Part shown: in pieces, positions 55,610 to 64,000 of the stretch
Position numbering within the stretch: the first letter of the stretch is position 1
How the letters are laid out: the number at the start of each line of letters is the position of its first letter
NCBI RefSeq assembly: GCF_000276665.1
Contig: NW_004955480.1
Location: 8,657,771 to 8,721,770 of the forward strand
DNA length: 64,000 nucleotides
Direction of reading: 5' to 3'
Origin: Chinchilla lanigera
Taxonomy: Eukaryota > Chordata > Mammalia > Rodentia > Chinchillidae
Made by a program: the position numbers and the translations under genes
Notes under the pieces: generated by a model
Databases searched by the model: none
What the model saw: only the letters and a program-made list of their open reading frames with translations
Told to the model about the DNA's origin: nothing

Positions 55610-56390
55610 ACAAAATTGAAACCAGATGGTGCACCTGCGTGACCTTGTGCCAGAGGCCTCCAGGCTTTGGGCCTCACTTTTCTGTGAGGGACCCAGCGCA
55701 GGATGGAGGCAGATGGTGGGTTTGCCATTTCCTAGCGTCCTAGCCTTGGTGGAGCAACTGGCCTTCTCTTAACCTGAGTGTCTGCGTGTATCACACGGAA
55801 CAGTGACAGGACTTAGCTCAAAGCCTGCTGGGGAATTAAATGCACTGTTGCACCTGGGCCTCCATGGCATGAGCCTCAGCCCGTGCTAAGAGTCTATTCA
55901 TGCTAAGTGCCAGGTCTCCCCACAGTGGCAGCCATTGTGTTTTCCCCTTGGCACAATAAACATTGTAGCAAAATGCAGGTAAGGCTCTTGTGAGGATTAA
56001 GCGACTATATGTTTCTGCAGGATTTAGAAGTGCTAGCAACCGAATACTGAGTCTCATGCAGAGAGACTGAGTAGAGATGCCCTCAGAAGGTTGATTCAGG
56101 GACTCTGAATGCAGACGGTCAAGTCTTGCCTCTGCCAATCACCAAATGAGCGTTATACAGCTCAGCTCATTAGCTTCTACAGTGGATTGTTCCAGGAGGG
56201 GACGCTGGAGGAACAGGGAGAAAGCGAGGTACAGAGCAAGACACTCCGAGACATTGTGGGCTGGGGCCAGGAGCCCTGGCTTACAATCTAACCCTGACTT
56301 CACTGTCAAGACCTAAGTAGCCTTGGGCAAACCTCTCCTCTACTTCGACTTCTATTCCCTGTACTGCGAAAGCAGAATCTAGGTGCCGTG
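55610..56390 (+). mobile_element. Cluster of MIR fragments
   Basis: Sense MIR landmarks recur: 'gtgaccttgtgccagaggcct' near 55640, 'gcaactggccttctcttaacctgag' near 55755, 'ttgtgaggattaagcgacta' near 55988, and 'tagccttgggcaaacctctc' near 56318. Whether these are three or four separate insertions is not resolvable by eye. Confidence 0.5.
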
Positions 56391-57078
56391 CCAAATTCCT
56401 CCTAATGCTCAGAGCAAACAATTCGCTGGTACTTGGGGGCATCAATCCTATCTACTGGTGGTAGGAATGGACCATGGTAAAGTTATTCACGTGATGAAGT
56501 TGGCACCACCCAGTTCAGGTAAAGATGTACATATCTGCCATGATTCATCAGTAACGTTATACTTGTTGAAACATTGATGGAGCCCTTGTTATGTTCCAGG
56601 ATAGCTAAGGGTACACTCGCGGCCAACATACATAAAAATTCCAGCTGTCGACAAGCTCACTTTGCGGCAGAGAGGACAAACCCAAGACAAGATGAGGGAG
56701 TTCTATCTATACAAAGAAGTGCTCAAAGTGGAGAAGGCAGTGTGGCTTTGGGTTAGGCGTGCAAATTTAAGCTCTGATTCTCCACTGCGTAAGGCTCAGG
56801 CTTGACCTGGGTGTGGCGCCTGGTGGACAGCCGTTGGGAAGAAAGGTCAGGCAAATGGGTAAGGGAGTGGCAAGAACCTGAAGCCCGAAAAGACCGATTT
56901 GGATGCACGTGTGCGTGGGCAGTACGTTCTCATCTGGAGTGAAGTATGTCTGTTTCCAGAGCAGACTTGCAGCGTTTGCATTACCATTATTTTCAAATTG
57001 AGAAGTACATGGAGAATAAGAACCACATCTTCCGAATCAGCCAAAACGAGGCTAAAGAAGAGGCGTTATTTGCACATT

Positions 57079-57096
57079 GCTGCCCCCTCGTGGTGA
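57079..57096 (-). promoter_or_regulatory. CTCF-like motif
   Basis: The minus strand reads TCACCACGAGGGGGCAGC, matching the CTCF core (CCA-n-nAG-GGGGC-pattern) at essentially every strong position. CTCF is the zinc-finger DNA-binding protein that anchors chromatin loops. No repeat explains the motif. Occupancy cannot be told from sequence. Confidence 0.6.
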
Positions 57097-57109
57097 TATA
57101 AAATATAGC

Positions 57110-57700
57110 AACAACTCTGCATGTGTTTTCCTGCAAGATAAAATACATCATCAATCCCTGGGAACATAAAACTCCATCACTGGAGTATTAGAATTAAAGG
57201 ATCAATGTGCGATGAACGCAATCATTATTTATTCCAAACATGTGCTAATAAAAATTTAAAGAATAAACTATCAGTGTGGTGGAAATGCCTTTCAATTCCA
57301 AAAGTTTGAACAGTGTGGCCACAACAAGCTAGTCGGGCCAGAACAGGAAGATAATTTCGGATGTCGGTGCAGTCACGGCATGTCTTTATATGGTAGGACA
57401 GATCTTTGCTCAAATATCACTCTTCAGGAGTCTCAGTTACACCAGAGCTCCTGAGAGCTTCACCTATTCCCCCGCGCTGGGATGCCCAGAGTGTTTCCCC
57501 CGGGGAATCTGTCTGTGGAATGCTGGGAGCCTCTTCACTTTAGTGTGAAAAGAGTATTCACAGAATTCTCAAAAAGAGGTGGTAGATCCAAATACGTAGG
57601 GAAATAGCCAGTTGAACTATGTGTGTCCACAAAATGAGACATGTATTAGTTTATTCCCGGGGTCCTTGCTCGAACATTTGATTTCACTTCTACACACTTC
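57110..57700. other. Unassigned sequence
   Basis: No exon or repeat was recognised. The short minus-strand frame at 57225-57413 has no identifiable domain. Confidence 0.4.
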
Positions 57701-57709
57701 AACACAGTT

Positions 57710-57925
57710 GCCTCTTAAGGTGGCTGGTTACTAGGTAGATTCCATCACTCACTGATATTGGGACAAGTTCCCTAATCACCCCAAACCTCTGTTTTTTCCA
57801 CTAAATAGGGGAAAAAATCAAGTAAATAGTATCAATCAACAAGTAAGTAAGAATAGGCTTGTAGAAAAAAACTGGTAGAGTATTAGGTGTCCAGTAGATG
57901 CTTAATAAATATTATATAACTTTAT
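57710..57925 (+). mobile_element. MIR
   Basis: 'tgatattgggacaagttccc', 'ccaaacctctgttttttcc', and the 3' 'agtattaggtgtccagtagatgcttaataaa' end follow MIR in sense orientation. Confidence 0.55.
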
Positions 57926-58366
57926 TTTCTCAGATTAGGATACACAATGTATTAACTACTGTTACTATTTCATTAGGAAATTTTGTTTAATTTTTTTAAA
58001 AAATTAAAACAAACCTATGCTTTAAAAGCAAGCTTATCCAACACTGATATTCATACAAACTTCTAAAGCATTTCAAGATTCATAGTAAAATGAGGATGTC
58101 CCTCAAGAATTGTTCTTGGCGTTATATCCCTAGCAAGCTATGGAAAATCTGACAAACAGAGAGCATCTTTAATGTGTACACTTGGTCCAATTTTCCCAGA
58201 TGTATTTTGGTGTGATCGCCATTATGAGGAAGTAGTTATTGTCGTCTGTGTAAAGATAGCATTACTTAGCCTATTTCTACTCACTCTGTTTATGGCTGAG
58301 AGTAATGTTCTACTAAAGAGGCTAATGTTTCACACATTGCATGTGCAGGAAAACTATCCCGGGTCC

Positions 58367-58725
58367 TGCTATGTGTGGGCCTGGGTGTGTGTGTTCCTCA
58401 GGATTCACCTGTTGAAACACAACCACCTGTGCAAATGGCATTAGGACGTAGGACCACCGGAAGGTGATGAAGGTAGAGTCTTACAGAAGGGATTGGTGGC
58501 CTTATAAAGAGACCCCAGAGAACTGCCCAGCCCTTCTACCATGTGCCAACAAAGTTGCCACCTGTGAACTAGAAAGTGAGCCCTTGGCAGACTCCAAATC
58601 TTCAGCCTTTGGCAGACTCCAAACTTCATCTTGGATTTCTCATGCACTACACCTAGGAGAAATAAATTTCTGTTGTGTATAAGCTACCTGGTTTTTGGTA
58701 TTTAGTTATAGCAGCCCATCACAAT
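58367..58725 (+). mobile_element. MST/MLT1-class MaLR solo LTR
   Basis: It starts TGCTATG; 'cctcaggattcacctgttgaaa', 'ggccttataaagagacccca', 'cttctaccatgtgcc', 'gaaataaatttctgttgtgt', and 'agttatagcagcccatcaca' follow the MaLR order. GGGTCC lies just left (58361-58366) and right (58726-58731), a possible target duplication. A local duplication of TTGGCAGACTCCAAA occurs at 58577-58624. Confidence 0.75.
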
Positions 58726-58979
58726 GGGTCCCTATTTGCGGAATCAACAGCTTCTCTTCTTCTGGTTTAAAATCCTTACTATTGTTGTTTTTATTAATAC
58801 AAAAGTAGTATTTGATTATTGTAAATAAAATTGAAATGGTACAAAAACACGCGGCTTATAAAAGAAACTTTTTCTAGAATCCCAACCTTCTCCTGAAGAT
58901 TTGATATATTATGTTCTCTTTACTTGATGACTATACCAACATATGTGTGAGTGTCCTAACAGAAGTGAGGTTGGACTAA

Positions 58980-59400
58980 CCTGCTTCGCTGTGATTTGAT
59001 TTATTTTTAAAATCTATCAGTCAAGGTTCACCCAGAGGAGGGGATCCAAAGTTGCATGGATTGCCAGCTACTTAAAGAAACGAAGACGTCAATACATTTG
59101 TAATTATTTATTGGTCTCAGAACTGAAGTGACTCCGCCCACTCGCTAGAGCACGATGACGTCTTAAGGCTACACACTGTGAAGTTCCTTCTGATACCAGG
59201 CCACCTGGCCATCTCACTCCAGAACAATCCACACCTCGTGGCTGGCTGTGGAGGATAGCAGCAAAGGGGGCGTTTCAAAGACCCTCCTGTACTAAGCTGG
59301 GACCTGGTAAATAGATATCTGTTTGTCAATATATTTTCGTTCTTTTACTTTTAAAATAAAAAAATAAAGTGAAGAACTTAATCTTGTCTAAGTTTCTTAC
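58980..59400. other. Unassigned segment with clustered CpGs
   Basis: 59080-59290 carries several CpGs and two ACGTC/GACGTC (CRE-half-like) sites at 59085-59089 and 59156-59162. On the minus strand an AATAAA lies at plus-strand 59108-59113 (tttatt). It might be an unrecognised LTR or gene fragment. The 70-codon minus frame has no recognised homology. Confidence 0.35.
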
Positions 59401-59559
59401 ATGGTTAAAGCCTCTGAGGAAACACTGACCATCTGAAAAGGACAAGAAGACATTGTTTAATTCCTAAGTAACGTCTAAGTGCAGTATTGATAAGCATCAT
59501 AAGTTCCCCAGTTCCCCAGACCCCAGGAGTAAGTCTTGGGGGTGTAAAAATGTATCCAA

Positions 59560-59765
59560 AGTTGCATTTGGGGCAGATGCCTTTGAGGCACCACCTGCCT
59601 TCTCCTTTGAAGGTGTAACTCTCTCTTAACCTAATCTACAATAAATCCTACCTATGTTTCTGCATGGCCTTTGTGTTCTGATTGAATATTTTCATCTAGG
59701 GCACAAAGAACTGAGGACCAAAGCAGTGAAGGTCTTGCTGTTAGGACCCAGCTTTCCAGTGACAA
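59560..59765 (+). mobile_element. LTR-like remnant, sense, family unknown
   Basis: It ends 'gctttccagtgaca' at 59765 and has an AATAAA at 59640-59645. Its 3' part matches the reverse complement of 33214-33290. The 5' boundary is uncertain. Confidence 0.45.
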
Positions 59766-59999
59766 TACTGCTAGGCTGTCTCTGTCTGCTCCCCATTTTT
59801 TCCTTTTGTTCCTTGTCTCCTCTCCCTCAGAAGGAAAAAAACAAACACAAGTGAATGATTTGGTTTTCTACAGTCCTTTGCGGAGTAACCCAGCTTCCCT
59901 CCAGCCTATGCTGCTGAATTCAAATCCAGACCAGCTTTTGCACAGACTCACGTATCCAACACTGTTCTCAGCTGTGGGCCACAAAAACACGCTCTAGAT

Positions 60000-60320
60000 G
60001 AATTCAGCCAGAGAATGCCTTGAGGGTAGTTTAAGAGCTCAAGCACCCGCAGGGTTGCTGGCGAAGCAGGCCCAGCGGGCGGGAGACTGGGCCGCCGAAG
60101 CCCAGTGTGAGGTTACAGCGCCACATGGCAGGGTCACAGCTGGACACTGTATGTCCTGGCTGTCATCATCACCAACGTCACCTGGGCACATTGGTGGTCT
60201 GCTGGACCCCACTGCCCCTGCCTGCTGGTCTTGGTCCCCCACTTCACATAGAGGGGATCCAGAGCCTGTAGAACCAAATACAATGACAAGTGCTCTCCAC
60301 AGCTCATGAAGATGCTTTGG
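60000..60320. other. GC-richer unassigned segment
   Basis: A locally GC-rich stretch with open frames on both strands (103 codons plus, 67 minus). No domain was recognised and no splice-site or conservation evidence is available. Confidence 0.4.
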
Positions 60321-60324
60321 AAAG

Positions 60325-61235
60325 GGAAGAGCAGTCTATCCGCATCTCATCCTGCTCGTCCTTCTCTCTCCTGCGAGCTCAGGCTCCAGGGGTAGAACTG
60401 CTGGGCACAGACTGAAAACAACCGCCTTCCTCTTCCCACTCTTGACCCCCACTGCCTGCCTCTTTGGGCAGAATTGATTACAGTCCTCTTTTCCCTGCAG
60501 TCATTGTTACTTTTAAGCATTTTGTACGACTGTGTTTGTACTTCCTTCAATGGACACAAAAATCCTATAAAATAGACACTATTATTCTCTATTGTTCAGA
60601 TGAAAAATCTAAGCCCTGGGAACATTTTGTGCTTTGCTAAAAGATATACACTGAAAAAGGGGAAACATTTCAAACTCAGGGTTGTCTGATTTCAAAATCT
60701 TTATTCTCACTTTAAAATTTATTTATTTTTTATTAACACTGCGCATGCACATAGTTTAAGAATCTAATTGCTATTTTGTATCCACCTCTGTGTCTAAATA
60801 AGCAAAGCATACTGTTACTTCCTGATCTGTTTTGATCGTTATCTTCTTGCTTCCCATTACTCACCATAGGCGTTTAACTCTTCTCAGTGCATTGTTGCTA
60901 TTATTCTTTTCCCTAACTCACCATCACAATTCTATCATAATTTTGCTTAGAAGCTAATTTCAATACCTAGTGGATATATGGCTAGATAAACTATTGACAG
61001 CTAAGCCATGGAGTAGACTATGATGCTATTATCAACAGTATCTTTGCTTCAATTTCATTTTCTGTTTGTGGTTCACAATTAGAATTATTTCTTTATATTG
61101 ACCATGTGTGCAGCAATCTTTCTATATTAATTTATTAATACCAGCAGTGTATCTGTCATTCTTTCGGCTTCTCTACATTCATAATAGTAGAAATTTTAAA
61201 TAAGGACAGTCTTTCTTTTCCTTTTTAATTCATAT
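60325..61235. other. Unassigned, AT-rich toward the right
   Basis: No exon or clear repeat. The right half may belong to the antisense L1 block that follows. Confidence 0.4.
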
Positions 61236-61451
61236 TCCTTTCTTCCTTGAAGTGAACTTTACTGAGTCGCTCACAGTACAGTGAGTGAAATTTAAGTGTG
61301 TAATTTGATGACTTCAGACAAATGTGTATACCCAGGACAGCAACACAGCAAACAACATTAGGAACCTACATGTTGTGTCTCTGGTAAGTCAGTCATACAA
61401 TCACAGCTTGTATTTTCAATGCCCGGAAACAGCCGATTCTATCAGAAATGT

Positions 61452-61452
<1 letters not shown>

Positions 61453-61509
<57 letters not shown>

Positions 61510-61519
61510 CATCTATCTA
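61453..61519. repeat. (CTAT)n microsatellite
   Basis: About 67 bp, some 16 tetranucleotide units, with a single CCAT interruption near the end. Confidence 0.97.
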
Positions 61520-62533
61520 AACTTGTCCCCCTTTCCATTTCTGATTTTAGTTATTTGACCTCTACTTTTGTGTTACAATTTTCTTTTCTACCAGGGTCTT
61601 ATCAGTTGTATTAGTCCTCTTAAATAAGAAACTTTTGATATTGTTAATCTTTCTGTGTTTGTTGCCTATTTCATGAATTTCTTTTCATGACTATATTATT
61701 TCCTTCTCTGGATTTAATTTACTGCTTTTTCAAAAAAACTTTCTTGAGATTGATATTAAAATCATTGATTTTTAGTCTTCTATTTTCCATTAGACTGTAA
61801 ATTTTATTCTAAGCATTAATTACTTTTATTCTGGAAATTTTGACATATTGTATTTTTGTTATCATTTACTCAAAAATATTTTAAAAGTCCCATATGAACT
61901 ATACTTTGACTTTGTCAAAGTATATTTCCTTACTTTTAAATGAATATTTTCTTGTTACACTTTTGTCACTAATTTCCAGGTTTAAATCTACTTGGATCAG
62001 AATATATTCAGTATGATTTTAATCTTCAAAAAATATGTACTATTTTCCAGTTATCATTTTATTAATTTTCAGTTTTAATTTTGCCTTATTCAGAACATAT
62101 TGTATATGATTGCAGTCTTCAAAAAATTTATAAACTTGCTGCAAATTATTGAAAATATTCCACATGTACACTTGAAAGCATGTATATTATTGTTTGGTGT
62201 GGAGTTCTATGTAAGTGAATTAGATTGATTGTCTGAACTGTGTTATCAAATCTGTTATTATCTGTATTAGTTCTATTGCTTACCAAGAGCTATATTTGTA
62301 TCTAATATTATGTTATGGGTTTGTATATCTTTATTTTTAGCTCTGTTAATTATTACTACTTTAGATGTCTTGAGGCCATGTTGTTAAGTACATATACATT
62401 TATAGTGTATCTTCACGATAAAGTAGAAATTTCATCTCATTGTAAAATGACCCTTTTTAGCTCTAGTATACCACTATTTCCACTAAAATCCAATTTATTT
62501 AAGTAGAATTCCATACAATGAAATTCACCTTTT

Positions 62534-62655
62534 GGTGTTTTTTTTTTTTGTTGCTTTGTTTTTGTTTTTTGTTTTTTCTTCCAGTACGAGGAATCAAACT
62601 CACGACCTTGCACTTGCCAGGCAGGCTCTTTGCTGCTGAGCTAAAGCCCCAGCCC
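62534..62655 (-). mobile_element. ID SINE, antisense, with 15-bp target duplication
   Basis: A T/G-rich tail is followed by the reverse ID body ending GCCCCAGCCC. TGAAATTCACCTTTT flanks both sides exactly (62519-62533 and 62656-62670). It is inserted in an L1 3' UTR remnant. The body is slightly more diverged than the 46503 copy. Confidence 0.95.
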
Positions 62656-62766
62656 TGAAATTCACCTTTTATATAAGAATAGTTTAATGAGTTTTGATGT
62701 ATGTACAACCATATAAGCACTACCATAACTATGAAAGAATGTATTTTTATCACTGTATAATGCTCC

Positions 62767-62858
62767 TTTTTTTTTTTTTTTTTGTGGTGCTGGGGATCAA
62801 ACCTAGAGCCTTGTGCATGCAAGGCAAGAGCTCTACCACTGATCCACGTCCCCAGCCC
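62767..62858 (-). mobile_element. ID-like SINE of a different subfamily, antisense
   Basis: A T run, then 'gtggtgctggggatcaaacc', 'agagccttgtgcatgcaagg' and 'ctctaccactgatccacg', ending CCCCAGCCC. The tRNA-like half differs from the young IDs (loop and B-box bases), so it is another and probably older lineage. Confidence 0.85.
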
Positions 62859-63911
62859 TGGTGCTTCTTCTTGTGTCTCTGGGGTCAATATCATCTAACT
62901 GCTTGTCCTACCATCTACTTTTTATTTTCTTTACTGCCTTCTCTTTTATTACATCATACTGTCCTTTAATACTTTGTTATAATATGTTTAGTGTGTTATA
63001 ATTTACTGAATTTTTCACATTACAATAAAGCATATATTTTGCAAAAGAATTTCACAAAAGTGCATAAAGTATTGACATATCTCTATTAGTCACTCTAGAG
63101 TTTACAATGTGCTTTCCTGATTTATTAAATGCTTTTATCATGTCTCAGTTCATACAAGGGTGATCTAATCCTTTAATACATTCACTTTGTCCTGACATAT
63201 CTGTTACTGTTACTGGTTACTTAAGACCAATAATAATAGTTCAAACTCTGTAAGAATTTGTATTAACATTGTCCATATACATTCAGATTTACATGTTAAT
63301 TGTTTTTTCTTCCAAATATCTTTGAGATTTCATCTGGTACATTTTCCTTCTTGTTCATATTCCTTTTAGTTTAGAGATGACAAAATCTCACCACTTTTGT
63401 TTAAGTATTTTGCCCTGGAGAAATCTGGGGCTACTGAATTATGCTGTTGGTTGTTTTTTCTCTAAATTTTAGCATTTATCAGTAGATCTTGACTGTAGAA
63501 CTTACAAAGGTGGCATAATTAGGAAAATTTTATATTTTCTACATTTTTCTAAAATTATTGTTTAAAGTTTTCTCTCAGGAGAATTTGTTTTGTCTCCTTC
63601 ATTAATCAATTATTCAATAACTTTTATTGTATTAGGACAGACTCATAAACTTTTATTACATTCTTTGTGTCATAATCCAATACTACTGTTATTTATTGTA
63701 TACTCAGAATGTCATAGCTTTGGCTACTAGTCACTCATTAGGTTGTTTTGGCATGACCTCACCTTAATTAAAAATAATTAACTATTTTATTTGTTATAGA
63801 GTGGTATCTCACTGTAGTTTTGATTTACTTTTTCCTAAGAACAACTGATATTTGCATACTTATTTACCTTCTGCATATCTTTTTTTTCCTTTCTTTAAAA
63901 GTTCCTTTCTA

Positions 63912-64000
63912 GGGGCTGGGGATTTAGCTCAGCGGCAAAGCGCCTGCCTGGCAAGCGCAAGGTCGTGAGTTCGGTTCCCGGTACCAGAGAAAAACCAAAA
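63912..64000 (+). mobile_element. ID SINE, sense, cut by the window end
   Basis: It begins GGGGCTGGGGATTTAGCTCA. The A-box-like TAGCTCAGCGG and B-box-like GAGTTCGGTTCCC mark the tRNA-Ala-type internal Pol III promoter. The A-rich tail (agagaaaaaccaaaa) runs to the last base. It is a SINE, not a tRNA gene: the acceptor arm does not pair as a tRNA. Confidence 0.95.

Larger units (their letters stand above)
61240..63850 (-). mobile_element. Antisense old L1 block (several fragments)
   Basis: 61240-61400 resembles the reverse L1M 3' UTR (ttgaagtgaactttactgag, gatgacttcagacaaatgtg). 61830-62490 follows reverse L1 sequence (ttactcaaaaatattttaaa, tccacatgtacacttgaaagc, atgtcttgaggccatgttg). 62495-62760 is another reverse 3' UTR piece. 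62860-63850 continues with pieces such as 'gtatctcactgtagttttga'. All frames are broken. Two ID-type SINEs sit inside. Confidence 0.6.

Noticed and set aside
60000..60310. Possible GC-rich exon with open frames on both strands.
   Set aside because: No splice-site pair or recognisable domain was seen, and frames open on both strands fit GC-rich composition.
61453..61519. CRISPR-like regular repeat.
   Set aside because: It is a simple tetranucleotide microsatellite with no spacers. The same applies to 13978-14017 and the TG runs.
62499..62894. 131-codon minus frame.
   Set aside because: It is composed of two ID SINEs and L1 remnant sequence.
63912..64000. tRNA-Ala-like gene.
   Set aside because: A-box and B-box are present, but the body and A-rich tail are those of an ID SINE. 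The same holds for the copies at 40185, 46503, 55202 and 62534.
1..64000. A novel multi-gene biological system.
   Set aside because: No intact gene, operon-like array or RNA gene was found. The window is repeat-rich mammalian non-coding DNA.

Overview
The window reads as non-coding nuclear DNA from a mammal, most likely a rodent. Evidence for a rodent: tRNA-Ala-derived ID SINEs with intact target-site duplications, B1 and a B4-like (B1+ID) composite, and several MT/ORR1-like MaLR LTRs beside older pan-mammalian repeats (MIR, L2, MER5A, Tigger/MER2, MLT1, MST, L1M). I saw no B2 SINE, which argues weakly against mouse or rat relatives. The young ID subfamily (arm reading GGTCGTGAGTTCGGTTCCCGG-like) recalls non-muroid rodents, possibly hystricomorphs, but this is a guess from memory. 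Base composition is AT-rich, there is no CpG island, and open frames are short, scattered and largely run through repeats.

No functional protein-coding exon could be supported. The only gene-derived sequence is a full-length processed pseudogene of LSM3 on the minus strand (about 34146-34889). Its 102-codon frame has no indel but has a lost start codon and three in-frame stops.

Layout. 1-5.8 kb: MaLR LTRs, a Tigger-like element, an MT-type LTR nested in MLT1, and an ERV solo LTR nested in MIR. 5.8-14 kb: old L1 fragments, one split by an MT-type LTR, then MIR/L2 relics. 14-22 kb: MST and MLT1 LTRs, MER5A, L2. 21.6-24.5 kb: two copies of a repeat I cannot name. 28.2-28.8 kb: an 85-bp inverted repeat. 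29.6-33.9 kb: an L1-dense block containing a 5'-inverted (twin-primed) L1, a nested LTR, and L1 3' ends facing each other. 34-43 kb: the LSM3 retrocopy, MIRs, an ID, Tigger/MER2, B1, a 158-nt pure purine tract and an LTR. 43-53 kb: sparse relics, an ID, L2, a 123-bp direct duplication and old LTRs. 53-60 kb: a B4-like SINE, a 58-nt alternating purine-pyrimidine run, an ID, many MIRs, a CTCF-like motif and MaLR/ERV LTRs. 61-64 kb: antisense L1 sequence carrying ID insertions, with a further ID running off the end.

The sequence therefore fits intergenic or deep intronic DNA, and there are no cooperating genes to describe. I looked for an undescribed system and found none. The best leads are the unclassified repeat pair, the near-identical inverted and direct duplications, the nested insertions, the structure-prone tracts and the CTCF-like site. 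All family names are from recognition by eye, without a RepeatMasker run; coordinates of old repeats are approximate.
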